A stretch of DNA of 64,000 nucleotides from Obelidium mucronatum. Its lineage: Eukaryota; Chytridiomycota; Chytridiomycetes; Chytridiales; Chytriomycetaceae. Below, in pieces: positions 44,575 to 56,484 of this stretch; within the stretch, counting starts at the first letter, position 1, and each line of letters starts with the position of its first letter. The notes under the pieces are model-generated. The model saw nothing but the letters and a program-made list of their open reading frames with translations, was not told the origin of the DNA and did no database searches. Both the position numbers and the translations under genes were made by a program. The stretch is taken from the NCBI GenBank assembly GCA_025765595.1, contig JAIVFH010000021.1, positions 62,001 to 126,000 on the forward strand. Direction: 5' to 3'.

Positions 44575-45127
44575 TTGTGAGTGCAGCGCAAAATCCAATT
44601 TTGGAGCAAATCATTTGCGCTCCGATTATTCCGAAATCTTGCCCACCATTTGCGCGCTCGCTTCCCAGCCCACCCCCCATCATTCAATCAACGCCAAATC
44701 GTGCTGAATTGTCATAACATTGTCTTACAATAATAATTCTTGTCTGAATCCCTGGATTATCTGCTGAAGACGATGAGTTTTATTAGGCAAGGGCAATTCC
44801 TGCTTGCTAAATAATTGAACCCACAATGCAACTAATAATTGGGAAATGGAGTGCTAAAATAAAGATGAAGATTGACAGAATTACATTGTATTTATTAAAT
44901 AACTACCGGCGGAAGTTGAAGTCTATAAATAGAAACACCCAAACACAACAAATATGGATCGAAGTCACAGATCAATACGAAGCTTGTATTTTTTCCTCTA
45001 TGTTGGCAAGGGTCTGGTGCGGCGGCGATGCATGGATCAGCGATGGTAGTGGATAGCGCAATCGGAACAACCGGGCGCAAATAAAAAATGATTTGCTCCA
45101 AAATTGGATTTTGCGCTGCGCTCACAA
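44575..45127. mobile_element. MITE, 553 bp, TA target duplication
   Basis: Terminal inverted repeats of about 43 bp (TTGTGAG-T/C-GCAGCGCAAAATCC...) match at all but one position between 44575-44617 and 45085-45127. The element is flanked by TA at 44573-44574 and 45128-45129, as for Tc1/mariner-type non-autonomous elements. The interior has no coding capacity. It fills the space between the membrane protein start (44547) and the CLC start (45163), so it must supply or separate both promoters. Confidence 0.88.
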
Positions 45128-45162
45128 TATTTTGCATCAAATCATTCTTTTGAGTCGATCCG

Positions 45163-48100
45163 ATGCCACAGACGCTGCTTCGCCCTCAAACGCCAAACCA
45201 ACAAACGCGCTTCGGCCTCAGTCGCCGCAGTGCGGCTTACGAGGAATACGATGAGTCATCGCCCCTTCAGCGAAACAAAGCGTCGATAAACTCACAGCGA
45301 AACGGCCTCAGAGACTGGTTTGGCTTAAGTTGTTTGTCTGCGGGATAGTAACAGGCTGGGAACATGGACAGGTATCCAGACTACTCGTCAATTGACTGGA
45401 TCCACGACAGTCTCAAGGAGCGGATACGCATTCGAGCATTGAGGGCTCTGGGCGGCTTGTCAGGCGCGTGGGAGAATGCAATGGACTCTCTTCAAGGGTG
45501 GGTTCAGCTCTAACTTGGCTATGAAGGGGGACAAGATTATTCTGACACATCAAAATGACAGATGGTTCCTTCTCTTTATCACCGGGTTAACCATCGGCGC
45601 TATCGCCTCGGCGATTGACGTTGGAGAATCTCTTTTGCTCACATGGCGCGATGGATTCTGTTCTGCACACATATGGACCACAAAGGAACGATGTTGTGCT
45701 GCTGTACCTCCACCCAAACACGGAAACAATACGCAAAGCAGCATCAACCCTTTTGCAACTTACTATTTTCCGCTTCCTCCTACTGAATGCGCTAATTGGG
45801 TCTCTTGGTCTGATGCTCTTGGTCCCACTTTTGATCAACAGTTTTACGCGTTTTCAGCAATATTCCTATCCTTGATTGCCGTCCTTATAACAAACATGTC
45901 CGCGGTTGTGCGTGTTGATCCAGATACTGGTAAACGAAGTGTGAAATACCAGGCGGCAGGAGGAGGTATAGCAGAAGTAAAGACCATTCTGGGTGGTTTC
46001 GTGATTCGCGGATACCTCGGAATCAAGACATTGCTGACAAAAGTCATCGGCCTGGTGAGTTCTCACCTCTTCCTATGAGCTTAATGGAGTATGCAAACAA
46101 TTTACCCGCTTGTTTTGTAAGATCTTTTGCATATCATCAGGAATCATGCTCGGCCAACAAGGCCCTCTTGTTCACATATCATGCTGTGTCGGAAATATTT
46201 ATTCCCGCTTATTTCTTAAGTACGCAAAGAATGAAGGAAAGCGACGTGAAATCTTGTCAGCAGCGTCGGCAGCAGGAGTCAGTGTCGCTTTCGCAGCGCC
46301 AATCGGCGGTGTCCTATTTTCACTCGAAGAAGTATCCTATTATTTTCCCGATGAAAACAATGTGGCGCAGCTTTTTCTGTTCCCTGATGGCTGCGATGGC
46401 TTTGAAAGTACTCAATCCCTATGGCAGCGGAAAGCTTGTCAAGTTCCAAGTAGTTTATTCTCGTGACTGGAAGGATTTTGAATTAGTTCCGTTTGCGCTT
46501 TTGGGCGTTTTTGGGGTTAGCAGAAATTTTTCTATCTTTAAGCAGCAGTTAATTGAAAGATTCATTCACCCATTCACCCAGGGAATATATGGCGCATTAT
46601 TTATCAAAATCACAAGCATATTAGCAGACATTCGCCGTTCAAAGTACTTTCCTTTTCATCCAGTTGTTGAAGTGGTTCTTGTCGCATTTGTCACTGCTGT
46701 CGTCAATCAACAAACGCCATTAATGAGATTGAGTTTGAATGAGCTTAAGGAGTCTCTATTTTCGGAATGCATCCCTGAATCGGACGATCCCTATGGACTC
46801 TGCAAGTAAGAAGACAACAGCGGCCCTCTTTGTCAGTGTGCTAATGTTCTTGTCACAGCACCAAAGACTTTTCCAGCATTATTTATGTTTTACTATGTCT
46901 CCTTGTATCAAAGACATTGCTTCATTTTATTTTCATTTGGAATCCGTGTTCCTGGAGGTATTGTTGGTTCGTCCATGTTGGTTGGTGCTTGTATGGGGAG
47001 AATCGTCGGAGTATTGATTCTCGAGCTGCAGCAGTTGAGTTTACAAAACTTCTTTTTTTAAATAGATAAGTAATATCCTAATGTCCCTTATTATCCCAAA
47101 CAGAATGTATCCCGACTCCTTTTGGGGAATCCAACTGTGCCACTTCAAACGATTGTGTCACACCAGGTTTGTTGTTTCTTTCGTTTTTTAAAACGTCCAA
47201 CCGAAAATATTTTTAGGAATCTACGCGCTTGTTGGTAGCGCTGCTGCTCTCTGTGGAGTTACAAGAATGACTGTTTCTCTGGTTGTGGTTATGGTTGAAG
47301 CTCACTGGTGCACTGAAACTGGTCCTTCCTTTAATGGTAAATTTGAAAAAAAAAGTCGCTCTGGACCATAAATTCTTTCAATGCATCTGACGTGATAACA
47401 CAAACTCACAAGGTTGGAATCATGGTTTCGAAAGTGGACAGCAGATAGCATCATTCGCGATTCCACTTATGATTCAACCATCAAACGTAACGGGTATCCG
47501 TATTTGGACCATAAGAGAGAGCATCACCCTCCAAGGGGTTCAAACAGATCCATGGCGTTTGCTGGAGATGTTGCAGAGTTTGACACAGATGCAGCATTTC
47601 AAGTGGATATGGAGTATACATGGCAGGAAATTCAAGATAAACTGAAATCTCTAGGTATTTTATTTATTTTTTAAGGTTACGATATTTTTATCAATCTTGA
47701 GGGGAAGGTTTTGACTGATTTCTTGATTTTCTTTCGCAGCATATATGGACGATGGCGGATTTGCCGTTTTGGATGGACAGACTCTCCTTGGGTATCATCT
47801 ATTTCAATTCCTAACTGGGTTTTATTTCTGCGTCTGAAACTCCCACCCAGATATGTAGCATACCAGGATGTCAAACACGCGACCTCGCTTTCGGGAAGTC
47901 CCAATTAATCTGGAATGTCCAATCGATCAATCGCAAACTGCTAGTTTAACGACTCTTGAAGCCAACTTCAGCCACTACTGTATTTTACTTTCGAGATCCA
48001 TCCACCATATCTTGCATCTCATCTTCTCCTGACGTGTGCCAATCCCGCGATTCCAATACTTTGGCTGGACAAGACCTGACACCATGGATGGACCAAGCTC

Positions 48101-48264
48101 CCTTAACAGTCTCGTGCCGCGCAAGTATGGATTTAATGCTGGAATTGTTCATGAAGGTTGGATGTAAAACTGTGTGTGTTGTGGATGGTGCTGGTGGGGG
48201 TGCGGGCCGTTATAGAGGGGTTTTGACAAAGAAACGCGTGATTGCGTGGTTGAAGGAGGGATAG
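45163..48264 (+). CDS. CLC-type chloride channel/transporter with CBS domains
   Basis: Intracellular or plasma-membrane anion transport. The start at 45163 gives a basic N terminus, then [36 protein letters not shown] (joined by a 62-base intron) and [15 protein letters not shown]. The selectivity/gating loop is [15 protein letters not shown], followed by [40 protein letters not shown] and [16 protein letters not shown]-terminal CBS pair: [14 protein letters not shown] and VCVVDGAGG...[14 protein letters not shown]. The gating glutamate of GKEGP is Gln here. Three single-base insertions break the frame, near 46345, 46930 and 47435. The splice from exon 1 to exon 2 (about 45330-45353) is not settled. 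Confidence 0.85.
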
Positions 48265-48372
48265 TGTATTCACTTTTGGCTTTTTTAATTATTTTTTCAT
48301 TGTACTTTCGCATGCATTTCGTAAAAAAAAGCAAATAACATTTATTGGGAAATCAGATTTGGTATTATTTTT

Positions 48373-48765
48373 TTACCGAGGCATAAACATGGACACAAGC
48401 TCCTTCTTGTTTACTTTGAGCATTGCGTTTCTTGGAATCTCCTTCACGAAAACCCATGATCTCGGTACTTCGTACTTGGCCAAACGATCACCCAACAAAC
48501 CGACGAGTTGTTGGAGAACTTCTTCTTGATTCGAAGCTTTGTATTCCTTGTAGACTATTATTGCACCGACTATTTCGCCCCATGTTTCATGGGGAACTCC
48601 CAGCACAGCCACATCCAGTACATTCGGAAGGGATAACAATTCCCGTTCGATTGTGAGAGCAGAGAGCTTATACCCTCCTGATTTGATGATGTCGACAGAT
48701 GCACGGCCAAGGATTTGATATGAGTTATTTGGGGACGTGGTGGTCGCGATATCTCCTGTGGCGAA

Positions 48766-48801
<36 letters not shown>

Positions 48802-50260
48802 ATTGTTTTCAGTTTAAGTTCATCAAACCCGAAATAAAATAGGGCAGAAGGCCAAAAATTAGTTCTACCATCCGTCTACAAAAGCTTTTTGTGTTGCAGC
48901 CGAGTTTCCCCAGTATCTATAAGAAATGAATATTAGTAACGACTTCCAGACTTCCCCAAAAAAGAAAAAAATCGCAACTCTTTGAACACTTGTGGCCCTC
49001 GAATGAATAGTTCCCCAGATTTCCCATTTTCAAGAACCTCAGCCCCGCTTTCATCCACAATTTTCGCTTGAACTCCTGGAAAAGGATACCCCACTTTCCC
49101 AGACTCACGTTCACCATCAAGTGGATTCCCTAGCGCCATTCCAATTTCAGTCATTCCATATCTCTCCAAAAGTCTGGCGCCGCTAACGGATTCCCATTTG
49201 TCAAAAACTGTCACAGGAAGAGCCGCGGACCCGGAAACCATTAATCGGAACTGTTTACAAGAGTTTGAGAGACGCGTCTTTTCAGATTCAGAAACGGAAT
49301 CATAGTATTCCAATAGTCTTGAATAGATTGTGGGCACAGCCATGAAGAGAGTCAAGTCTTTCTGCTCCGAGTTCACGAAACGTTGCCATATTTCCTTCGG
49401 GGACATCTTTTCTGGTGCCATTTCAAGAACCGCCCCTGCAGCAAGCGCACACGTGACTACATTAATAACTCCGTGGACATGATGCAATGGAAGCACGAGC
49501 AGAATTCGGTCGTTGCAGGTCCATTTCCAGGATTCATGAAGAGACGAGACTTGTGCTTCCACGTTTGAAAATGTAGACAATACTCCTTTTGGTTTTCCAG
49601 TTGTTCCAGAGGTGTATATTATCAATGCGCCGTTTGATTTATCCAAGGGTTCCCAATCGGCTGTGATTGGAGTTGTTTTGAGGTTTGCAGTCAAGGAGGA
49701 GGTGTTCAATTGTTCCCATCTGGGGGAGTGTGGAACTAGTGGCTGCACTCGTTCTATCGACTCTTTGAATTCTGGAGAATAGAGAACCGTGGATGCCTGG
49801 TTTGGGGGTTGAACTGGTGCACTCAAAAACAAAAAACAGAACTACCAACAACTCACGCCTGAGTCTGAAACCACATGGGCAATTTCCTTCGGCGGATGCA
49901 ATGTGCAAAGAGGAACAGCAATTGCTTTCTTGATCCACACAGCCCATTGAGCAATAACATAAGTGGAAGTTCGAGGACACAAAAAGGCAACACGGTCTCC
50001 AGGCAGACTGTTTGAAAGAATTAAAAAACACATCAAATCATAGAGCGAAAGAGTACGTACATGTTGCTCATTTGACCAGAGTGTGCGAGGCGATGAGCCG
50101 CTTGGATCAATTGAGAGTAAGAGAGTTCATTGGTTGGGTCAATGATTGCAGTCTTTTCCCATCGATCAATTGACTGCTTCAGAATAGCAAACTGCGGTAG
50201 CTTAAGCGTGGCAGAAGGGGCGATGGAACTCAGAAGCCGCACTCCAGTTCTACTCAACAT
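48373..50260 (-). CDS. ACSF3: ACSF3-like malonyl/acyl-CoA synthetase, mitochondrial
   Basis: An adenylate-forming ligase; ACSF3 activates malonate (and related acids) to CoA esters for mitochondrial fatty-acid synthesis. The start at 50260 gives a presequence (MLSRTGVRLLSSIAPSATLK). Motifs: LPGDRVAFLCPRTSTYV, ASTVLYSPEF (after a phase-0 intron), the P-loop-like IIYTSGTTGKPKGV, LPLHHVHGVINV, YGMTEIGMALGNPLDG, YWGNSAATQKAF, FATGDIA, SGGYKLSALTIE and a C-terminal IPRNAMLKVNKKEL with the catalytic Lys. The frame is intact across five introns. One intron contains a poly-T tract (48768-48801). Confidence 0.9.
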
Positions 50261-51259
50261 TATTTCCTTTTTTTAAGAGAAAATAGCATTAAACTTAGTC
50301 ACAAGTATATTACGCCTCGGAAAAAGACGATAGTTAGAGACCGGCCTCGAAAATTGTGGTCTTCATCGTGAATTCCAATCAAGTCCGCGTTACTGGCATT
50401 TGCGCTCCAGCCAACCCATTTGCGCGTTGCCTTCCCGTCGGCCACCCACCCTTTGCAGCGCCACCAGCCTTCCACCAATCGATAGATCGAGATATTGGCT
50501 ACGCATTGATATGCAGCAAAGAAGTATATCTGATGATCCTAATGCATTCTATTTTTAGGTTGGCAACAGACTGTCGAATCAGGCAACCACTCTAACACCA
50601 TCGACGAGCAACGTCTTTATGAAACTTTCAATAGAGACTCGAACTTTTTTTCATTAATTGACTGCAATAAATCAGTTTTATTACTATGCAAATATTCGCT
50701 CAAAGCTGAAGGAAATGCGTATGATTCAATCCTTCAATGAAGCCCGCTGCTTGAGCGACTTTGTAACAAAAATTCATGATGACTAGAGGGGGATTCTGGT
50801 GATTTTGGCCTGGTGCGCGATTGGATATTGAAGAAATCCAAAAGCGCGAAAATTGAATTTTGGACAAAAACTACAATATGAGAATTTATTGGCATAAAAA
50901 TACTTCGAGACTGTCAGATTTTACCTGTGAATTCGCCTCTCAAATCACACGATTATGGCCTCACTGGTGAGATCTCTTTCCTTCTTCAAGCTCTTTTCAA
51001 GCATCGCCTTATCAGTCCCGCTTGATGAGCACCGATACTGCGACTCTACTGTCAAAGAATAATACTGTGTCTACCCACCTACAAGGATTTAGCAAATAAC
51101 TAACAGCATAATCACAACTATAGAAGGATTACAAGGTATAAAGAAGTGGTCCGGGTGTTCGGCCTGTTTTGACGTCCGCAAACCGGGAGGGGAGACACGT
51201 GCTACCCCATTTTCCTGCCTTGTTGCAATCGATTATAAACATTGTAATATACATTTTAG
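50261..51259. other. Intergenic, with a possible MITE relic
   Basis: No supported complete gene. At about 50395-50465 the sequence (CATTTGCGCTCC, then CCCATTTGCGCG...CTTCCC...CCACCC) resembles the interior of the MITE at 44575, suggesting an old relative. A short ATG exon (50955-50966, MASL followed by a GTGAG donor) might be the first exon of the downstream kinase, but I could not connect it. Confidence 0.35.
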
Positions 51260-52639
51260 ATCGGAAAGACGATCGGTCATGGAACGTATGCCATAGTTAA
51301 TGAAGCCGTGGTTAGTGTGTCTTTCCCTTATATTTAATGCGTCTCTAATCTAAACATCATCTCTCAATAAACGCCAAAATAGAAGGTATCGTTCTATAAT
51401 TGCATAGTTAAACGATAGCAAAGAGGCTTACCGTATCAATGCCGAGATATCAACCAGTGAGCCAATCGCACTCAAAATCATCAACAAAAAGTTCATGTCT
51501 GGAATCCATAAATCCAGACTGATTGAACAAGAAATCAGCATCCTCAAAATAGTTTCTTCTCCGGACTGGTTGGAAAGTCATCGAAACGCGAATATCGTTG
51601 CTCTGCGAGATTGTTTTGAGGACGACGACAACGTCTATTTGGCTATGGATTGTATGCCCCACGCCTCACATTCTATAATACTCTGCATTCTGACTCCAGA
51701 CTTTTTTTATTTAGTGTGCACTGGTGGCGATTTATTTGATCGCATTCGATCTCGTGACACCTTCTACGAAGAGGATGCCGCCCAAGCAATACATTCTGTA
51801 TTACAGTCTTTGAATTATTTACATTCTAATGGCGTGGTTCATCGCGATATCAAGGTGGCGAATATTGATGGCTTGTTGGATTAAAAACCTAACACACGCA
51901 ACACAAGCCCGAAAACCTCCTTTTCCAATCCACAGAATCCCAGCGTATCCTCCTCACAGATTTCGGCCTTTCCAAAATTTTATCGCCAGAGTACCATGAT
52001 TCAACATTGTCGCGAAACCATAACCTCATAAATGCCTCACAGCTACATACCGGTCTGCGGTACAATGTCATATATGGCACCGGAAGTCTTGGAAAATCAG
52101 CTTCATACTGGAAAGCCCTCTGATTTGTGGTCTGTGGGCGTCATGGCATACTTTTTGCTTTCGGGGGTGCTACCATTCACAGGAAGGAACGAATGTATTC
52201 TCTTTGCGAACATTACGTGTGGTAGATTCAAGTTTGATACCGCTGTTTGGAAAGGAATATCAGAACAAGGTAAATTCTTTTTTTTTAATATACTTTTTAT
52301 TAATGGACAGGGGCATTTTAAATAATTTCCTTCTTTTAGCCAAAGACTTCATTTCAAAACTGATTCTCTTGGACCCAGAAAGACGACTCACTGTTGAAGG
52401 AAGCGTTAAAGCATGATTGGATCATGCAATTCGGATCCTTTCCGCAAATACCCGATGACGCGATTCCTCCCGCTGATCTCAAGGAAACACCTTTGCTGTT
52501 GAATTGTGCTTCTTCTCGAAATATCGTTCCCCAAGAAGACTCTACCAAACTGTGTTTCGGCCAAACTGTAGGGACACTTTTGGCTTCAGCTGTGACAAGA
52601 CTGCAGAGCGCAAAGGACGAAACTTGTAAAATTATGTAG
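51260..52639 (+). CDS. CAMK-like serine/threonine kinase (5' end unresolved)
   Basis: Kinase of the calcium/calmodulin-dependent group. From the exon at 51260: Gly loop IGHGTYAIVNEAV, ATP-binding Lys in PIALKIINKKF, YLHSNGVVHRDIK joined by an intron to PENLLFQ, ILLTDFGLSKIL, GTMSYMAPEVL, DLWSVGVMAYFLLSGVLPF, then LDPERRLTV. One extra base near 52397 breaks the frame before EALKHDWI. After the catalytic domain there is a short tail without an obvious calmodulin-binding helix, ending CKIM, which fits a CaaX prenylation signal. The first exon is not identified. Confidence 0.8.
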
Positions 52640-52882
52640 CTTCGATATGTATCTATTTTAAATAAAAGGCAAGAATATTAATGTGTTAATCTCGCTTGGA
52701 TAGACAAGCATAACAGAAACACGTGGGTGCGTGCATTTAAAATTTCGCACTGCATAGGGTTCTGCAGGAACCTCCTTTTTATTCCATTTGAACCCAATTT
52801 TTGACAGGACAACCTTCAACGGAGCTGCTAAGTTCAGGAAGGATCAATATTCAAAAAAAGCATTAAGAAAGACGGAGAAAGA

Positions 52883-54228
52883 ATGCCAGTGGTAGCTGAG
52901 TCAGTTGGTGCAATGCAATTCAACAACCAATACGAGGTTTGCCTTGCTTCTGCAAAAATGAACACCGCTTCTAACGCTTTGTACTTCAGATGGGAGGTGT
53001 TCTCGGGGAAGGCAGCTACTCTGTTGTGAAGGAAGCAGTGAATGTGGGTGCCACATCACCTTATTGAAACTGAACTGTCATTAATTCCGCAACTTACATA
53101 CTCATTCATCACTTAGACGAAAACTGGCGCAAAGTATGCTATAAAAATCATCAACAAGGAGTTTCTGGCGAAGCTGGGCCGGAGCTCAGTTATCACCAAC
53201 GAATTGGATATCCTGAAGAGCGTCTCTCACCAAAGCAGTCACATAGCAGGCTTCCACGATTGTAAACGATTTGTTTTCTTTGATTTATTCATTCTTCAAA
53301 GTGTTTTTTTTGACCTGGTTCTATTTCTGTAACAGATTTCGAAGACACAGAAAACTCGTACATAGTACTGGATCTTTGTTCGGGTGGAGATGTATTTGAT
53401 CGGATTCTGGATCGCGACTCTGTTTGTGAGGCTGAGGTTGCAGATGTGATTCGGAATCTGTTGGAGGCTGTTGCGTTTTTACATTCGAGGAATATCGTTC
53501 ATCGGGATATCAAGGTACCATCTTTACCTTAACATTCCATTTACACTACTAATTTGATCTAAATCAACATGATAAATTCATAATAGCCGGAGAATATCAT
53601 TTTCCGAACACCAAACTCAAATAAGATTGCTTTGATTGACTTTGGGCAGAGTGCCATTTTGACGCCGAATCAGATATTCTTGCGAACAGCCTGCGGAACC
53701 ATGGGATATATGGCGCCTGAGATCTTGATGGGTTCCGGACACGACAAGAGCGTGGATATGTGGTCAATCGGAGTTTTGGTTTATTTTTGGCTTTCGGGTC
53801 GTTTACCTTTTTATGGTGGGCAAGAGCTGTATCATACGATGATTGGCCACTATAAATTCGAACCTGTTAGCTTGTGGAAAGATGTGTCTGACTCCGGTAT
53901 TATATTCCCTTTAGTATTGTATTAGAACAAGGACTAATAATAGAAAACGAAACCATTTACAGCCAAGAACTTCATCAAAAAATGCCTCGAGGTGAATTAC
54001 AAAACGAGGTTGACAGCTTCAGACGCGCTCTTGCATCCATGGATTGTGGAAAACTCTTCCTTGCCGGGGCTGACGGCCGATTCCCCACCTCCAGCAACAA
54101 GGGAACCTCTATTTAGTGACGAACCCATAATGTTGGACACAAATGAGCAAGGGGAACAAGATTGTTCAAAGCTACTTAAAGTTCTATCGCCAGGAGTGGT
54201 TTCGGCTTTTGAGAGTTCAATCTTTTAA
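52883..54228 (+). CDS. CAMK-like serine/threonine kinase
   Basis: A paralogue of the preceding kinase, 244 bases downstream in the same orientation. The start at 52883 (MPVVAESVGAMQFNNQYE) leads through an intron to GGVLGEGSYSVVKEAVN. It has the catalytic Lys in YAIKIINKEF, HSRNIVHRDIK joined to PENIIF, IALIDFGQSAIL, GTMGYMAPEIL, DMWSIGVLVYFWLSGRLPF and NYKTRLTASDALLHPWI. All kinase motifs (VAIK, HRD, DFG, APE) are present and the frame is intact over about six introns. The tail is acidic and ends FESSIF, with no CaaX box. Confidence 0.88.
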
Positions 54229-54416
54229 CGAAGGCGGGGGGGGGGAATCTCTCTGCATTGTTCCGTAGTTTAATTACCGTTGTTTTATTTTTGGCTTGAA
54301 TAGTATCGACATTGTAATCATGTATTATCTCAAGTTCCACTAAAAAACAAGCGTCAGCTGACCTTTTTCTTCTCTTGGACTTTTCTTTCCTGATTTCTGA
54401 AACTTAACAGTTTTGA

Positions 54417-56372
54417 ATGCGACCGATTCCATGCCTTCGATGCCGCCAATACCGAAGAAAGTGCAGTCTCCAAACACCCTCCTGTGAACGCTGTAGGCGG
54501 CTTGGAGTGGGTCATGAATGCCAATACCCGTGGAGTGATCCGCCACTGCCGCCTCACTCAGAGTCAGCTTCACCAAAGTCATCGGTGGCCCACCAGCCAA
54601 CTGCGCTAGAACAGTGCATGCGTGCGTTCGATGCACAGCTGACTGATCATGATATCACGGATTGGGCAGTCGAAGACCCCGATTTAATGCCAACGACTGA
54701 TGACTGGTTTCTGTTGCATCGATTCTTTACATACGATGAGCGGGCAGTCCAAGTTACTCTTTCGACGGATGCTCATAATACACTAGAAACATTTTACCAG
54801 CAACCTGCGCATGTGAGGTGAATGAGGAGGGTTCTTTGGGTCTGAGTTGCTATATTCCAATATTTAAGCCAAAACCACAGATTGACTCTCTGTTCTATTG
54901 CTGCGCATTTCGATCCAACTGTCTCTGAAAAAGTGGCTCTTTCATATTACTCGCGGGCGAGGAAAGCCGTGTTTCGGGCACTCGATAAGCCCTCTGTCAA
55001 AGTGGTTCATACATTATATTGGATCAATTCATTCGCCACGTGGAATGGCCAACCTGCAATTGGATCATCTTTCTTGGCAACTGCCATAGACATGATTATA
55101 TTCTTGAAACTGTATATTGACCCGGACGATTCCCCATGGTTGAATCATTTAAACTTGAGTGAAGCTGAACGTGAAGATCGTAGAAGAGCCTTTTGGAGCT
55201 GTTTTTACTTTTTGAAAGGTGAGATCGATTCGAAACTGAATCATCATTTTTTAAGCAACCACCCAGTCCAACAAAGTCTATCGGGAGACGCAATTCAAAT
55301 CAAATTGCGATCAGATTTATTAAAACCGCCCCGACCAGTGACGGAACCATACTTAGCCTTCATCAGCTTCGATTCATTCGCCCCTGTATGCTCAATGTAT
55401 GACCTCCTATCTGCAATCCGGAAACACCATTCCATTATCCCAACGTCTCTCCATGATATTCTCGGCTCAGAATCAGTAGTACACCTCAATATCCGCCTTC
55501 TCAACGTCCACGCAAAGATACCCATACAATACCTTCTCGTTGCGGAATCACCTATAACCTTGACCGAATCCGACAGCACGCGATTCGCCTCACAGTTCTC
55601 TGTCCTCCCTGACTACGAATTCAGATTCGTTCTCTGTATGAATTTAAACGCCATGGCCTCCATTTCCTTGCTGAACCGCCCGAAAATGTACTTGTCCGGG
55701 TTCGCCCCGCCGACCCGTTTCACACCTCACACGCAAGGCATGATATCCACAGCCATTAACCAGTCTCTTGAATCAGCGCATCGGATTTGCTGTTTCCTGC
55801 AGTACCTTGTGGAGACAACGGCAACGAGTCAGGTGGAGGAAGGCAAAAAACATCAAGACCATCATGAATGGAATATTTTGATTATGCATCCGTTATTTGA
55901 AGCCATGATTGTTTTTTGGTTTGTTTATTGTAGGATGGATCTTGGTTGGTGGGACTTGCCGCCTCTTGTGGTCATGAGAGATGCCGTTCCGAAAGAACTT
56001 CTGAGGGATCGCTTAGAGCAGTTGGTCAAATGTGTACGCAACGTTTCAATTAATTTAATTGGAATGAAGGATCCGATAGCGCAGTGTATGGAGGCCATGT
56101 TGAAGGAGTTTGACTTTGTTGAAGCGAATGGGAGGTCGAGTGTTGTCACTTCTGGGAGGGATATTGAAGAACTTGTTCTTGGAATGAATGTTGTTTCTCT
56201 TGGTGGTGGTTGTAGTGGGGATGATGATGCTGGTGTCGAAAGTATCACACCGGTTACTCAAGAGGCGTGGGCGTTCTTGGGGTTGCTGGGCTTGGAAGTA
56301 GCTGGGGGGATTCGGTGGAAAGCCGCGTATGAAGATGGATGGAGAGCATTTTGGAGGGATTTAAACCTGTAG
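54417..56372 (+). CDS. Zn2Cys6 fungal transcription factor
   Basis: Two exons joined by one ~70-base intron (phase 2, AG|A). The N-terminal binuclear cluster CLRCRQYRRKC...SCERCRRLGVGHEC fits C-x2-C-x6-C-x6-C-x2-C-x8-C, with basic residues for DNA contact. A Pro/Ser linker follows, then a ~500-residue helical region that looks like the fungal-specific transcription factor (MHR) domain, with the typical AEREDRRRAFWSCFYF motif. Target genes cannot be inferred from the neighbourhood. The second exon (1,491 bases) is open throughout. Confidence 0.9.
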
Positions 56373-56484
56373 ATTGAATGTAATATATAACCAACCTTGC
56401 ATCGTGATCATCGAGCATCAGTCAGAGTTCTCCTTTAAAAAAAAAAAAATAAAAAAAAAAAAAAGAAAAGAAAGTAAAAAAAAA

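Noticed and set aside
49800..49860. Frame break in ACSF3 after VVSDSG
   Set aside because: Using the acceptor at AAACCAG gives a phase-0 join to ASTVLYSPEF.
51100..51260. Possible tRNA-like GC-rich stretch
   Set aside because: I could not fold a cloverleaf or find A/B box promoters.
51990..52050. A further frame break in the first kinase before CGTMSYMAPE
   Set aside because: A ~40-base intron (GTCGCG...CACAG) restores the frame, so no extra base is needed.
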